Source: Lachnospiraceae bacterium | GTDB lineage: Bacteria > Bacillota > Clostridia > Lachnospirales > Lachnospiraceae | Direction of reading: 5' to 3' | Assembly (NCBI GenBank): GCA_017465845.1 | Contig: JAFTVH010000018.1 | Coordinates: 1-44,067 of the forward strand | DNA length: 44,067 nucleotides | In this document: positions 24,760 through 34,384 of the stretch, in pieces | Position numbering within the stretch: the first letter of the stretch is position 1 | How the letters are laid out: every line of letters begins with the position of its first letter | Made by a program: the position numbers and the translations under genes | The notes under the pieces: model-generated | The model's input: only the letters and a program-made list of their open reading frames with translations | Told to the model about the DNA's origin: nothing | The model's database searches: none

Positions 24760-25944
24760 GTGAGCCAGAAATTAAATATAGCGATGTTTGGTCATAAACG
24801 GGTGCCTTCTCGTGAGGGCGGTATTGAAGTTGTAGTTGAAGAACTTTGTACAAGAATGGTGAAGGCAGGACACAATGTCTGTTGTTATAACCGAAAAGGA
24901 CATCATGTTAGTGGTGCTGAATATGATCAAAATATCATTGCTGCAAACTATAAGGGTATTCAAATAAAGAATGTTTTTACTATTGAGAAAAAGGGATTGG
25001 CAGCTGTTACATCATCTTTTTTTGCTTCAATAGCCATAGCCTTTGGAAAATATGATGTAGTACATATTCATGCTGAGGGACCAGCAGCTTTTTGCTGGAT
25101 ACCGAAATTATTTGGAAAGAAAATTGTCTTGACAGTACATGGAATTGACCATAGACGTGAAAAGTGGCAGGGGGGATTGGGTGCTAAATTCATTTTGATT
25201 GGAGAAAAATGTGCAGTTCGATTTGCTGACGAGATTATAGTGTTGAGTAGAGGGGTTCAAGATTATTTTAAACAGACCTATGGTAGAGAAACAGTATTTA
25301 TTCCTAATGGTGTAAATCGTCCGAAAGGCCGAGGTGTTGATTTGATAAGTAAAAATTATGGTCTGGAAAAGGACAGTTATATTTTATTTTTGGGAAGGAT
25401 TGTGCCGGAAAAGGGCTTACGTTATTTGATTGAAGCGTACAATAACGTTAGAACAGATAAAAAGCTTGTAATCGCCGGTGGAAGCAGCGATACTGATGAT
25501 TTCATGACAGAGCTTAAAAATATGGCAAATAATGATGAAAGAATCATCTTCACCGGATTTGTACAGGGACAGTTGCTGGAGGAGTTGTACAGTAATGCAT
25601 ACATTTACACGTTGCCCAGTGATTTGGAGGGAATGCCACTCAGTTTACTTGAGGGAATGAGTTACGGTAATTGTTGCCTAACATCTGATATTGAAGAATG
25701 TGCAGATGTAGTAGGGGATTATGCACTCACCTTTAGGAAGGGCAGTGTGGAGGATTTAAAGGAAAAATTACAGATGCTTTGTGATGACGAAAGAACGGTT
25801 CAGAACTATAAAGCTAAAGCTGCTAATTATATTTGCGGAAAATACAATTGGGATAGTGTGGTAGTACAGACTATGCAAATGTATCTGCGGTGTAAAGATA
25901 ATGGAGAAGAACAAAGTGAATTATTAAAATCTTCTGAATTATAA
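24760..25944 (+). CDS. Glycosyltransferase family 4
   Basis: This 394-residue GT-B fold transferase starts with the N-terminal glycine motif KRVPSREGGIEVVVEEL and ends with the GT4 nucleotide-sugar site, SDLEGMPLSLLEGMSYG, where EGMPLSLLE fits the E-x7-E motif. VLFLGRIVPEKG-type residues (ILFLGRIVPEKGLRYLIEAY) mark the second domain. It would add a sugar to the lipid-linked repeat unit; the N-terminus resembles rhamnosyltransferases of capsule loci. The frame includes an ATG at 24745, but that codon lies inside the GGGAGGTG ribosome site, so GTG 24760 is chosen. Confidence 0.88.
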   Translation: MSQKLNIAMFGHKRVPSREGGIEVVVEELCTRMVKAGHNVCCYNRKGHHVSGAEYDQNIIAANYKGIQIKNVFTIEKKGLAAVTSSFFASIAIAFGKYDVVHIHAEGPAAFCWIPKLFGKKIVLTVHGIDHRREKWQGGLGAKFILIGEKCAVRFADEIIVLSRGVQDYFKQTYGRETVFIPNGVNRPKGRGVDLISKNYGLEKDSYILFLGRIVPEKGLRYLIEAYNNVRTDKKLVIAGGSSDTDDFMTELKNMANNDERIIFTGFVQGQLLEELYSNAYIYTLPSDLEGMPLSLLEGMSYGNCCLTSDIEECADVVGDYALTFRKGSVEDLKEKLQMLCDDERTVQNYKAKAANYICGKYNWDSVVVQTMQMYLRCKDNGEEQSELLKSSEL

Positions 25945-25957
25945 AGGTGATTAATAA

Positions 25958-27157
25958 GTGAAAGTTTTAATGATAAATAAGTTCCTGTACGCTAACGGCG
26001 GTTCAGAAACATATATATTTAAATTAGGTGATTATTTAAAGATTTTAGGTCATGAAGTTGAATACTTCGGTATGGAACATAAGGGGCGTTGTGTTGGAAA
26101 TAGAGTAAATGCATACACTTCCGATATGGATTTCCATGGTGGCAGCAAGTTCGCAAAACTGACATATCCGTTGAAGACGATTTATTCTCTGGAAGCACGT
26201 ACACAGTTGCGCAAGGTGCTGGATGATTTTCAGCCAGATGTTTGCCATTTGAACAATTTCAATTATCAGTTGACTCCCAGTATGATTCTGGAAATTGTGA
26301 AGTGGCGCAAACAGACCGGTAAACAGTGTAAGATTGTATTTACCGCACATGACTATCAGCTTATCTGTCCGAATCACATGATGAATAATCCGAATACTCA
26401 TCAGAATTGTGAGAAGTGCCTTGGTGGTAAGTTTACTAACTGTATCAAAGGCAAATGCATCCACGGCTCTATTGCAAAATCTGTGATTGGCATGATGGAA
26501 GCATATTTTTGGAAAATAAATGGGGCATACAAATACATTGATAAGATGATTTGTTGCTCCCAGTTCCTTAAGACAAAGATGGATATTAATCCTTTGTTTG
26601 CAACTAAGACAATTGCTCTTCATAACTTTGTTAATCGTGTAGAATGGAAGCAGACAGAAAAAAAGGATTATGTATTGTACTTTGGTCGTTTTTCTGAAGA
26701 AAAGGGTATTGGTACTTTGATCGAGGTTTGTAAATTTTTGCCTCAAGTGCAGTTCGTTTTTGCGGGAACAGGCCCTTTGGAAGAAACTATTAATGGTATT
26801 TCAAACATTAAAAATGTAGGATTCCAGAAGGGTGAAGCACTGGAAAAACTAATCAGGGAAGCACAATTCAGCATTTATCCTTCTGAGTGGTATGAAAACT
26901 GTCCATTCTCTGTTATGGAATCTCAGATGTACGGCACTCCAGTGCTCGGTGCAAGAATCGGAGGTATTCCTGAACTGATTGAAGAAGGAAAAACTGGTGA
27001 GTTGTTCACAAGTGGTAATGCCGACAATCTTAAAGCAAAAATTAAGGACCTTTGGGAGAATCGTGAAAAGACCGCCCAATATAGCACAAACTGTAAGAGC
27101 ATCACATTCGACACGATTGAAGAATATGTCGAAAAGCTGATGAAGATTTATAAATAA
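25958..27157 (+). CDS. Glycosyltransferase family 4
   Basis: This 399-residue GT-B transferase starts MKVLMINKFLYANGGSETY, a typical GT4 N-terminus. It contains YFGRFSEEKGIGTLIE and the donor-site segment PSEWYENCPFSVMESQMYG. A cysteine-containing insert at about 148-170 (NCEKCLGGKFTNCIKGKC) is common in one branch of the family and may bind metal. Start GTG 25958 has the ribosome site AAAGGTGA. It is co-transcribed with its neighbours; sugar and acceptor are unknown. Confidence 0.88.
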   Translation: MKVLMINKFLYANGGSETYIFKLGDYLKILGHEVEYFGMEHKGRCVGNRVNAYTSDMDFHGGSKFAKLTYPLKTIYSLEARTQLRKVLDDFQPDVCHLNNFNYQLTPSMILEIVKWRKQTGKQCKIVFTAHDYQLICPNHMMNNPNTHQNCEKCLGGKFTNCIKGKCIHGSIAKSVIGMMEAYFWKINGAYKYIDKMICCSQFLKTKMDINPLFATKTIALHNFVNRVEWKQTEKKDYVLYFGRFSEEKGIGTLIEVCKFLPQVQFVFAGTGPLEETINGISNIKNVGFQKGEALEKLIREAQFSIYPSEWYENCPFSVMESQMYGTPVLGARIGGIPELIEEGKTGELFTSGNADNLKAKIKDLWENREKTAQYSTNCKSITFDTIEEYVEKLMKIYK

Positions 27158-27186
27158 GTATTTGTTGAATAGAGGACATTATTATC

Positions 27187-28362
27187 ATGGCTGAAAAGAA
27201 ATTAAATGGTACCGTTATCGTTACCTACCGTTGCAACGCACGTTGTTCTATGTGCAATCGTTATAAAGCTCCGTCCAAGCCGGAAGAAGAGATTTCTATT
27301 GATACTATCCGTAAGCTGCCTAAGATGTACTTTACTAACATTACTGGTGGTGAGCCATTTATTCGTACTGACCTTCCTGAAATCGTTCGTGAGCTTTACA
27401 AGAAGAGTGATCGTATCGTCATCTCTACTAACGGTTTTTTTACCGATCGTATTGTAGCTCTATGTAAGGAGTTTCCCAATATAGGTATCCGTATTTCCAT
27501 CGAGGGTCTGGAGCAGACCAACAATGAAATCCGTGGCTTGCAGGATGGCTACAACCGTGGCTATACTACTCTGAAAAAACTGCGTGAGATGGGCATGAAG
27601 GATGTCGGCTTTGGTATGACTGTTCAGGACAAGAATGCTCCTGATTTGGTGCCTCTGTACGAAATCTCTAATGAAATGGGCATGGAGTTTGCGACTGCAT
27701 CTTTACACAACAGCTTCTACTTTGTTGAAGCAAAGAATATTATTAAGGATCGTCCTATGGTTGCACAGAATTTTGAGAATCTGGTCAACAAACTGCTGAA
27801 GTCAAACAGCCCTAAAAAGTGGATGCGTGCATACTTCAATCACGGTCTCATTAACTACATTTATGGACAGAAACGTCTGTTGCCTTGCGACATGAGCTTT
27901 GATACCTTCTTTATTGATCCATATGGTGATGTTATGCCTTGTAATGGTACTAAGGATAAGGAAGTTATGGGTAACCTGAATCATCAGAGCTGGGATGAGC
28001 TGTGGAGCAGCCCTGAAGCTGAGAGTATCCGTAAGAAGGTTCGTTGCTGTGATCGTGACTGCTGGATGATTGGATCCGTATCTCCGGCAATGCACAAGTA
28101 TATCTGGATTCCGGGGATGTGGGTTGTATGGCACAAATTTAAGGCATTGTTCATGAAGAAACCGTACTCTATGTATGAGAGCAAGATTGTTCGTGATTAC
28201 CGTGATGGCAAGGTTACTAAGGAAGAGCTGGATAAGTGCAGTACCTGTGATATGTGTGCAACAGTCAATGATGGTCTGAGTGAAGCAAGCAAGGCTCAAC
28301 TGGTTGGTAGGACTGGGGAAGAGATAGTGGATGCAGATATTGCTGAGCAGATGAAGGGGTAA
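27187..28362 (+). CDS. Radical SAM protein with SPASM-like C-terminus, in capsule locus
   Basis: This 391-residue protein has the radical SAM cluster motif CNARCSMC (about residues 15-22), GGEPFIR, and a SPASM-type region with CDMSFDTFFIDPYGDVMPC (near 239), CCDRDCW and a further CSTCDMC. It would use S-adenosylmethionine and an iron-sulfur cluster for radical chemistry; auxiliary clusters are suggested by the extra cysteines. Such enzymes modify peptides, sugars or lipids. Placement among glycosyltransferases suggests a sugar or lipid-linked substrate, not proven. Its codon use differs from its neighbours: Arg is nearly always CGT. Its first 25 bases recur at the polymerase gene start (31544). 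Confidence 0.87.
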   Translation: MAEKKLNGTVIVTYRCNARCSMCNRYKAPSKPEEEISIDTIRKLPKMYFTNITGGEPFIRTDLPEIVRELYKKSDRIVISTNGFFTDRIVALCKEFPNIGIRISIEGLEQTNNEIRGLQDGYNRGYTTLKKLREMGMKDVGFGMTVQDKNAPDLVPLYEISNEMGMEFATASLHNSFYFVEAKNIIKDRPMVAQNFENLVNKLLKSNSPKKWMRAYFNHGLINYIYGQKRLLPCDMSFDTFFIDPYGDVMPCNGTKDKEVMGNLNHQSWDELWSSPEAESIRKKVRCCDRDCWMIGSVSPAMHKYIWIPGMWVVWHKFKALFMKKPYSMYESKIVRDYRDGKVTKEELDKCSTCDMCATVNDGLSEASKAQLVGRTGEEIVDADIAEQMKG

Positions 28363-28368
28363 GTATAC

Positions 28369-29451
28369 GTGATAATGAAAATTTTAATGCTTGTAAATTG
28401 GAAAATAGATTATTGTGATAAGGCTCCAATGGACAAGCAACCACCGGACTATTTTGTAAAAGGTCAACCTTATTGGTTCTATCGATACTTTGATGAAAAA
28501 CCAGAAGTAGATATCGTAGATATATCATCATTTGAGTGGTTAGAAAAGTTTGAGAAAAATAAAATTAGATTTTATATATGGCAGACATTAAAAGTATTGA
28601 CTAAAATAAGAAAATATGATTTGATTGTTTCTCATGGTATGCAGAGTGGTGTGGTTTTGAGTCTGTGGAGGAGAATTTTCAAAACAAAGGCAAAACATAT
28701 TGTTTTTGACATTGGCTCATTTAATAGTGCTTCTGAAAGTGGATTTGCATTAAAGTTGATGCAATTTGCTAGTAAGTCTATAGATGGGATCATTTATCAT
28801 ACAAGTAGTCAGATTGCATATTATCAGAAATATTTTCCTTGGATTGTCGATAAATGTAAGTTTATTAAATTTGGAACCGATTTGGAATTTTTTAATGTTG
28901 ATTCATTAAGCGATTCAATAGATAAGGATAGTTATATTATTTGTGTAGGTTATTCTAAGAGAGATTGGCATACTGTTGTAGAAGCATATAAAAGATTAGA
29001 TACATCAATAAAATTGCGCATAGTTGGTCACGTCGACGAACAATTTAAAGGAATTGAAGGAGTGGAACAGATTCCTTTCGTTCCCATAAAAGAAATGATT
29101 GATCAGATTCATAATGCTCTTTTTTGTGTACTCCCGTTAGAATCCTTTAATTATTCATATGGGCAGATGACCTTGATGCAGCAAATGGCTTTGGAAAAAT
29201 GTGTAGTGACGGCAAAGGTACCCAGTTTGGTTGATTATATAGAAGATATGAGTACTGCTATATTGTACGACCCCCAAAATGTTGATGACTTGGCAAATAA
29301 AATGAACATGCTGTTGAAGGATTCAAATATGAGGCGAGAGATCGGTGTAAGAGCTGCAAAGTGTCTGCAGGAGTCATGTAACGAGAGGATTATGACAAGC
29401 CAAATAGAAGATTATTATAAATGGGTAATGAGCAAGGAGGCCCAAAAATGA
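28369..29451 (+). CDS. Glycosyltransferase, GT4-like
   Basis: This 360-residue protein is AT-rich like many serotype-specific genes. It shows a GT-B pattern: an N-terminal domain with LIVSHGMQSGVVLSLWRR, a second domain beginning near DSYIICVGYSKRDWHTVVEA, and a donor-site region LPLESFNYSYGQMTLMQQMA with the spaced glutamate. It would add a sugar to the repeat unit. GTG 28369 is 8 nt after an AAGGGG site; ATG 28375 is the alternative. Its last codon overlaps the start of the next gene (ATGA). Confidence 0.8.
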   Translation: MIMKILMLVNWKIDYCDKAPMDKQPPDYFVKGQPYWFYRYFDEKPEVDIVDISSFEWLEKFEKNKIRFYIWQTLKVLTKIRKYDLIVSHGMQSGVVLSLWRRIFKTKAKHIVFDIGSFNSASESGFALKLMQFASKSIDGIIYHTSSQIAYYQKYFPWIVDKCKFIKFGTDLEFFNVDSLSDSIDKDSYIICVGYSKRDWHTVVEAYKRLDTSIKLRIVGHVDEQFKGIEGVEQIPFVPIKEMIDQIHNALFCVLPLESFNYSYGQMTLMQQMALEKCVVTAKVPSLVDYIEDMSTAILYDPQNVDDLANKMNMLLKDSNMRREIGVRAAKCLQESCNERIMTSQIEDYYKWVMSKEAQK

Positions 29452-30248
29452 AAGGAAAATCATTAGAGATACCTCGTATAATTCATTATTGTTGGTTTGG
29501 CGGAACAGAGCCTACGGAGGAAGTAAAAAGATGTATAAAAAGTTGGGAAAAATATTGCCCGGATTACCAAATCATAAGATGGGATGAATCAAATTACGAT
29601 TATGCGAAATATACCTTTGCCAAGGAAGCCTATGAACGAAAAAAATGGGCGTTTGTTTCGGACGTTGCACGATTGGATGTTGTGTATCAATATGGAGGAA
29701 TCTACCTGGATACTGATGTGGAACTGGTAAAACCAATTGATTTTCTTTTAAAAGAACAAGCGTTTATGGGGATTGAAAGAGGGCGTTTGGTGAATACAGG
29801 GCTTGGTTTTGGTGCACGGGCAGGACATAAGCTGATTGGGGAAAACTTAGATGCCTACAGTCAGATGAAATTTGTAAAGGACAATGGTGAACTGAATTTA
29901 ATACCATGTCCGCAGGTCACTACTGCGATACTTGTACAATATGGATTCAAGCGAAGAGATGAAATGCAGATAATTGAAGACATAAAAATATTCTCGTCAG
30001 AGTATTTTTGTCCAATGCTTTTAAGCGATGGTAGTGCAGAAATAACGAATAAAACAATTTCGATTCATCATTACGCGGGAACGTGGACATCGGATGTAGA
30101 AAAGAAAGGTGTTCAAAAAAGACGGTTGGTATATACATACTTAGGAAAAAGGGGATTGCGGATATATGATGGCTTTGTTTTGCTGAAAACAAAGGGGGTG
30201 CGTGCATTTATAAAAAGGTGTAAGGAAATTATTTGGAAACAAACGTAA
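29448..30248 (+). CDS. Glycosyltransferase with DXD motif (GT32-like, capsular synthesis type)
   Basis: This 266-residue protein starts with IPRIIHYCWFGG and carries FVSDVARLDVVYQYGGIYLD followed by TDVE. This is the DXD sugar transferase signature of the GT32/Gly_transf_sug group, where the aspartates hold the metal and nucleotide sugar. It would transfer a hexose or N-acetylhexosamine onto the growing repeat unit. The AAGGAGG site (29434-29440) sets ATG 29448, in a 4-nt overlap with the previous gene, so the two are translationally coupled. Confidence 0.9.
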   Translation: MKGKSLEIPRIIHYCWFGGTEPTEEVKRCIKSWEKYCPDYQIIRWDESNYDYAKYTFAKEAYERKKWAFVSDVARLDVVYQYGGIYLDTDVELVKPIDFLLKEQAFMGIERGRLVNTGLGFGARAGHKLIGENLDAYSQMKFVKDNGELNLIPCPQVTTAILVQYGFKRRDEMQIIEDIKIFSSEYFCPMLLSDGSAEITNKTISIHHYAGTWTSDVEKKGVQKRRLVYTYLGKRGLRIYDGFVLLKTKGVRAFIKRCKEIIWKQT

Positions 30249-30293
30249 AGAATTGATGCCGTTGTTGGAGCAGATAGGAAGGTTGGATTCAAA

Positions 30294-31469
30294 ATGAAAC
30301 AAAAGGTGGGAATCATCACATTCCATGCAGCATGGAATTATGGAGCAATATTGCAGTGTACGGCGTTGTACCGAAAATTGGAAAGTATGGGGTGCGAGGT
30401 GCAGGTAATTGATTACCAACCTGCGGATAGAGTTGAAAGATTAGTTCGAAATCCAATACGAGAGTCTGTTGCATTATTTAGAGATTTAGAGGGGCGAAAG
30501 TGTGCATATAAGCTGTTTCGTGCTACTCTCAGATTTGTGCGCTGTATATTGGATTTAAAAAAGGTTACTGGAATTAGTAGAAAAAAGCGTGGTTTTGAAG
30601 ATTTTCGGAATAAGTATCTTTCTATGACATGCCGATATGCATCATTGGGTGAACTACAGGAAAATCCTCCGGATTTTGATGCTTATTTTTGCGGTAGTGA
30701 CCAATTATGGAATGCCTCTCTTACCGGAGGGATTTATGACCCCGCATATTTTTTGGCCTTTGGAAAACCGAATGTAAAACGTGCTGCTTATGCAGTTAGT
30801 GCCTGCAATATTCAAAATAAGGATGATGTGACCCTGACAAACCTATTGGGAAATATAGATTATCTATCTTTACGGGAGAAAAAGAATCAAAAAATTATTG
30901 AGAAGCAATCAGGTAAGGAAGTATGTATTTGTCCGGATCCAACATTATTACTTTCAGCGGATGAATATTTGAAAATGGAAAAAACTGTAAAAATAGAGGA
31001 ACCCTATGTATTTGTTTATTTGTTGTCAAAGGAAAATGCAGTTGAACCAGGGAAAGCTTTGGTCAAACTGTTAAAAAATATATGCCATCTTTCTGTGATT
31101 GATGCATCTCCTAATAGATTTTTGGGGAGGAAAGGAATTACTGCAATGCCCAATTTATTTCCGGGTGAATGGTTATATTTGATTCATCATGCTGAATATG
31201 TGATAACCAATTCTTTTCACTGCACAGTATTATCTTCTATCTATAAAAAACAATGTGTTGTTTTACCGTGCCATGAAAGTAACATGGAACGACTGGAAGA
31301 ATTTATGGAAAACGCAGGATTAAAGGAAAGAATTCTTTATACGGGGGAAGAGGCAGAAAGCGTGTTAGGGAACACTATAGAGTATACCAGAATGATGCAT
31401 TATCAAGAAAAAGCGCAAGTGACAGCAGATGCGTATCTAAAAAAGTGTTTGTCTGGAAGTACAAAATGA
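30294..31469 (+). CDS. Polysaccharide pyruvyl transferase family protein
   Basis: This 391-residue protein of the PF04230 type starts VGIITFHAAWNYGAILQ. It has the family signature FCGSDQLWN near residue 138 and ITNSFHCTVLSSIY near 303. Members add a pyruvate ketal from phosphoenolpyruvate to a sugar, giving the polymer a negative charge. In many Firmicutes glycan loci this family occurs with an F420-hydrogenase beta-type protein, and that partner is present here at 34385. Ribosome site GGAAGG lies upstream of ATG 30294. Confidence 0.88.
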   Translation: MKQKVGIITFHAAWNYGAILQCTALYRKLESMGCEVQVIDYQPADRVERLVRNPIRESVALFRDLEGRKCAYKLFRATLRFVRCILDLKKVTGISRKKRGFEDFRNKYLSMTCRYASLGELQENPPDFDAYFCGSDQLWNASLTGGIYDPAYFLAFGKPNVKRAAYAVSACNIQNKDDVTLTNLLGNIDYLSLREKKNQKIIEKQSGKEVCICPDPTLLLSADEYLKMEKTVKIEEPYVFVYLLSKENAVEPGKALVKLLKNICHLSVIDASPNRFLGRKGITAMPNLFPGEWLYLIHHAEYVITNSFHCTVLSSIYKKQCVVLPCHESNMERLEEFMENAGLKERILYTGEEAESVLGNTIEYTRMMHYQEKAQVTADAYLKKCLSGSTK

Positions 31470-31543
31470 GAGGATTGTCTTTCTTTTTGGACAGTATGTG
31501 GCAGGGATTGAGAAGTATTACGAGAATAAGAGGAGAAAATAAA

Positions 31544-32860
31544 ATGGCTGAAAAGAAATTAAATGGTATATCGATGAAAAAAAACCAGCCTGTTTTTGTT
31601 GTGATACCAATAATTTTTTTGGTTTTGCAACAAGCCTTGTTGAATTATACGAGTGGGATTATTAATGCATTAATAAGCTATTTTGATGAATTTTATGTTG
31701 TTTTTCTCTGGATTATAAGTTTATCGAAAAATAAAGGAAAAATAAAATTTAATAAAACGGATTCAACGATTGCTTTTTTGACATTAATTTTTGCAATACT
31801 CGGTCTTTTATCAAATCTTCAAAATGATTTTCAAGAGTCTGTCTTTTGGATATTTATAGATTTTTATACATGCATAAAATTTTCTTTGTGTTATTTAGGT
31901 ATAAGGCAGTATTTATATGATTATGAATCAAATAAAAAAATACTTAATAAATTATATAAATTCGCGAAAAGTTATACGATTATACTTTTTTTATTAAGTA
32001 TGGTTAACATAGTATTACCTATTTTCCCGAAAGCTGATTTTAGATACTTTATGTATAGTATAAGGTTGTTCTACCCACATCCAACATATTTAGCTATTTC
32101 GGCTATTTTTTGTGTTTGTGTTATAATTGCAAAAAATTCATATAATGAAAATAAAAAAGACATTTTGCTAATTGTTTTGGGTTTATTGGTAGCTGCTATG
32201 ACTTTAAGAAGTAAAGCTATTGCAGGAGCATTATGTATTTTATTGTTTTATATTTACTTTGTTGCATTGAAATTGAAAAATAAGGTTGTTATTGGATTGT
32301 CAGCATTTGGGATTGCTTTTTATATAGGATATGATCAATTAGTATTTTATTTTGGTGGAAATTCAAAATATAATTTAAATTTTATTAGAGAAAGATTATT
32401 AATAGACTCTTTTAGTATAGCTAAAGCGTATTTTCCGTTGGGTTCCGGATTTGGTACATTTGCATCTAATGTGGCAGCTGAGCATTGGTCAAAACTCTAT
32501 AATATCTATAATTATAGCTATAATGCATTTCTTTCAGACTCGTTTTGGCCCATTATTATTGCGCAATGTGGATGGATTGGTTGTATTTTATTCATTTTGA
32601 TTTTGGCTAATTATTTAAAAATAGTACTAAATCTACAGAAAGTCAGCATTTATTTGATGTGGGCGGGCATTTCAATTTTAATTTATGAAATTATTTGTTC
32701 TGTTGGTGAATCGGCATTTTTTAATCCGGCAGTTTGTCCGATGTTTTTAATTTTGGGTATTATAATCAATTTGGCTGAACGAAGAGGAGTTTACTGTGAA
32801 AGTATTGATGATCATAAAGTGTTGGTGAAAATTGATGAACAGAACAAAAAAATTTATTAA
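31544..32860 (+). CDS. Wzy-like polymerase / O-antigen ligase-like membrane protein
   Basis: This 438-residue, strongly AT-rich protein has about ten to eleven hydrophobic helices and a large loop before the end containing GSGFGTFASNVAAEHW, as in Wzy polymerases. It would join repeat units outside the membrane. Start 31544 has the site AGAGGAG. The first eight residues (MAEKKLNG) and the first 25 bases equal those of the radical SAM gene; the protein proper seems to begin after them with MKKNQPVF. The end overlaps the flippase gene by 26 nt. Confidence 0.83.
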   Translation: MAEKKLNGISMKKNQPVFVVIPIIFLVLQQALLNYTSGIINALISYFDEFYVVFLWIISLSKNKGKIKFNKTDSTIAFLTLIFAILGLLSNLQNDFQESVFWIFIDFYTCIKFSLCYLGIRQYLYDYESNKKILNKLYKFAKSYTIILFLLSMVNIVLPIFPKADFRYFMYSIRLFYPHPTYLAISAIFCVCVIIAKNSYNENKKDILLIVLGLLVAAMTLRSKAIAGALCILLFYIYFVALKLKNKVVIGLSAFGIAFYIGYDQLVFYFGGNSKYNLNFIRERLLIDSFSIAKAYFPLGSGFGTFASNVAAEHWSKLYNIYNYSYNAFLSDSFWPIIIAQCGWIGCILFILILANYLKIVLNLQKVSIYLMWAGISILIYEIICSVGESAFFNPAVCPMFLILGIIINLAERRGVYCESIDDHKVLVKIDEQNKKIY

Positions 32861-34343
32861 GAATACATTTGCAACAGCCCTTTATCAAATTGTGCTGATG
32901 CTTTCCGGCTTTATACTTCCAAAGATAATCCTGTCTTTTTATGGATCTGAAGTGAATGGATTGGTGACTTCTGTTACGCAGTTCATAAATTACTTTACCC
33001 TGGTGGAAGCGGGGTTGTCCGGTGCTGCAATTTATGCATTATATAAGCCTTTGGCAGAAAATGATTATAAAACCATTAGCGGAATCGTTGTGGCCACGAA
33101 AAAGTTTTATAATATTTCCGGCACTATTTTTTCTGTATTTGTGATTATTCTGGCATTTATATACCCAATGTTTGTGACAGCAGAACGATTGTCCTATTTG
33201 GACGTGGTTTTTCTTGTTTCAATCATAGGCATAAATGGAACGATTGACTTTTTTGTGCTTGGAAAATATCGGGCACTATTAACTGCCGATCAAAAGCAGT
33301 ATATGATATCTTTAGGATCGCTAGGGTATTGTATATTGAATACAGCGCTTATTGCCATATTTGCTTTTTGCGGATTCAATATCGTAATTGCCAGATTAGC
33401 TGCTGTAGCAGCGATCCTATTCAGGTCCGGGATTTTAGCGATTTACTGTAAAAAGCATTATGGGTATTTGGATTATAATCAGCCTCCTATTATAAAGGCA
33501 CTGGACAAACGATGGGATGCATTGCTCCTTCAGATTCTTGGTGTCGTTCATACTGGTGCACCTGTTGTTTTAGCCACGGTGCTTGTATCATTAAAAGATG
33601 TTAGTGTGTACTCTATTTATAACATGGTGATGAATGGAATAAACAGTGTTTTGGGGATTTTTACAACAGGATTAGGATCAGGTTTTGGTGATTTAATAGC
33701 GAGAAAAGAAAAGAAGGCCTTGCAAAATGCATATGGGGAGTTTGAATTTTTATACTATTTGCTTTTATCTTTTGTCTATTCTGTGACGATGGTACAAATT
33801 ATGCCTTTTATAAATTTATATACACAAGGTATGGATGATATTAATTATAATCAGCCTTTACTGGGTGTATTGTTTGTAATAAACGGATATCTATATAACC
33901 TGAAAACACCGCAGGGAATGTTGGTTATTTCGGCGGGTATGTATAAGGAAACGAAAAAGCAAACTATAACACAGGCTGCATTAGCAATTATAATGGGTGC
34001 ATTATTAGGTAGGAAATATGGAATAGCAGGTATTATGATGGGAATGTGTATTTCTAATTTATACCGTGATATAGATCTGCTGTTTTTTATTCCAAAACAT
34101 GTTACAGGTTTGCCGATGGCGAGCAGTTTAAAAAATATTGGTGTATCATTTGGCTGTGCTTTCATTACTTGCACCATTGGGTTGCAGTTGCCATTGGTTA
34201 CACATTCGGTAATGGATTGGATTATAAATAGTATAATCATATGTTGTGTTGCAATTGCGAGTTTGCTTGTATTTTCATTGATTTTCAGAAGAAAGCAACT
34301 TGTTCGCTGCAAAAATAGACTTTTGAATGTATTCAAAAAATGA
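32835..34343 (+). CDS. Wzx-like polysaccharide flippase
   Basis: This 502-residue membrane protein of the polysaccharide transporter (MATE/MVF) superfamily has about twelve to fourteen helices. Family features include an N-terminal LMLSGFILPKIILSFYGSEV and QFINYFTLVEAGLSGA. It moves lipid-linked repeat units to the outer face, where the polymerase acts. The frame begins at TTG 32832, but ATG 32835 with a GGTGA site is preferred. It overlaps the polymerase gene by 26 nt, showing coupled expression. Confidence 0.9.
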   Translation: MNRTKKFIKNTFATALYQIVLMLSGFILPKIILSFYGSEVNGLVTSVTQFINYFTLVEAGLSGAAIYALYKPLAENDYKTISGIVVATKKFYNISGTIFSVFVIILAFIYPMFVTAERLSYLDVVFLVSIIGINGTIDFFVLGKYRALLTADQKQYMISLGSLGYCILNTALIAIFAFCGFNIVIARLAAVAAILFRSGILAIYCKKHYGYLDYNQPPIIKALDKRWDALLLQILGVVHTGAPVVLATVLVSLKDVSVYSIYNMVMNGINSVLGIFTTGLGSGFGDLIARKEKKALQNAYGEFEFLYYLLLSFVYSVTMVQIMPFINLYTQGMDDINYNQPLLGVLFVINGYLYNLKTPQGMLVISAGMYKETKKQTITQAALAIIMGALLGRKYGIAGIMMGMCISNLYRDIDLLFFIPKHVTGLPMASSLKNIGVSFGCAFITCTIGLQLPLVTHSVMDWIINSIIICCVAIASLLVFSLIFRRKQLVRCKNRLLNVFKK

Positions 34344-34384
34344 ATGCCCCCAATTATATAGATTAATATTGGAGATAGTATAAC

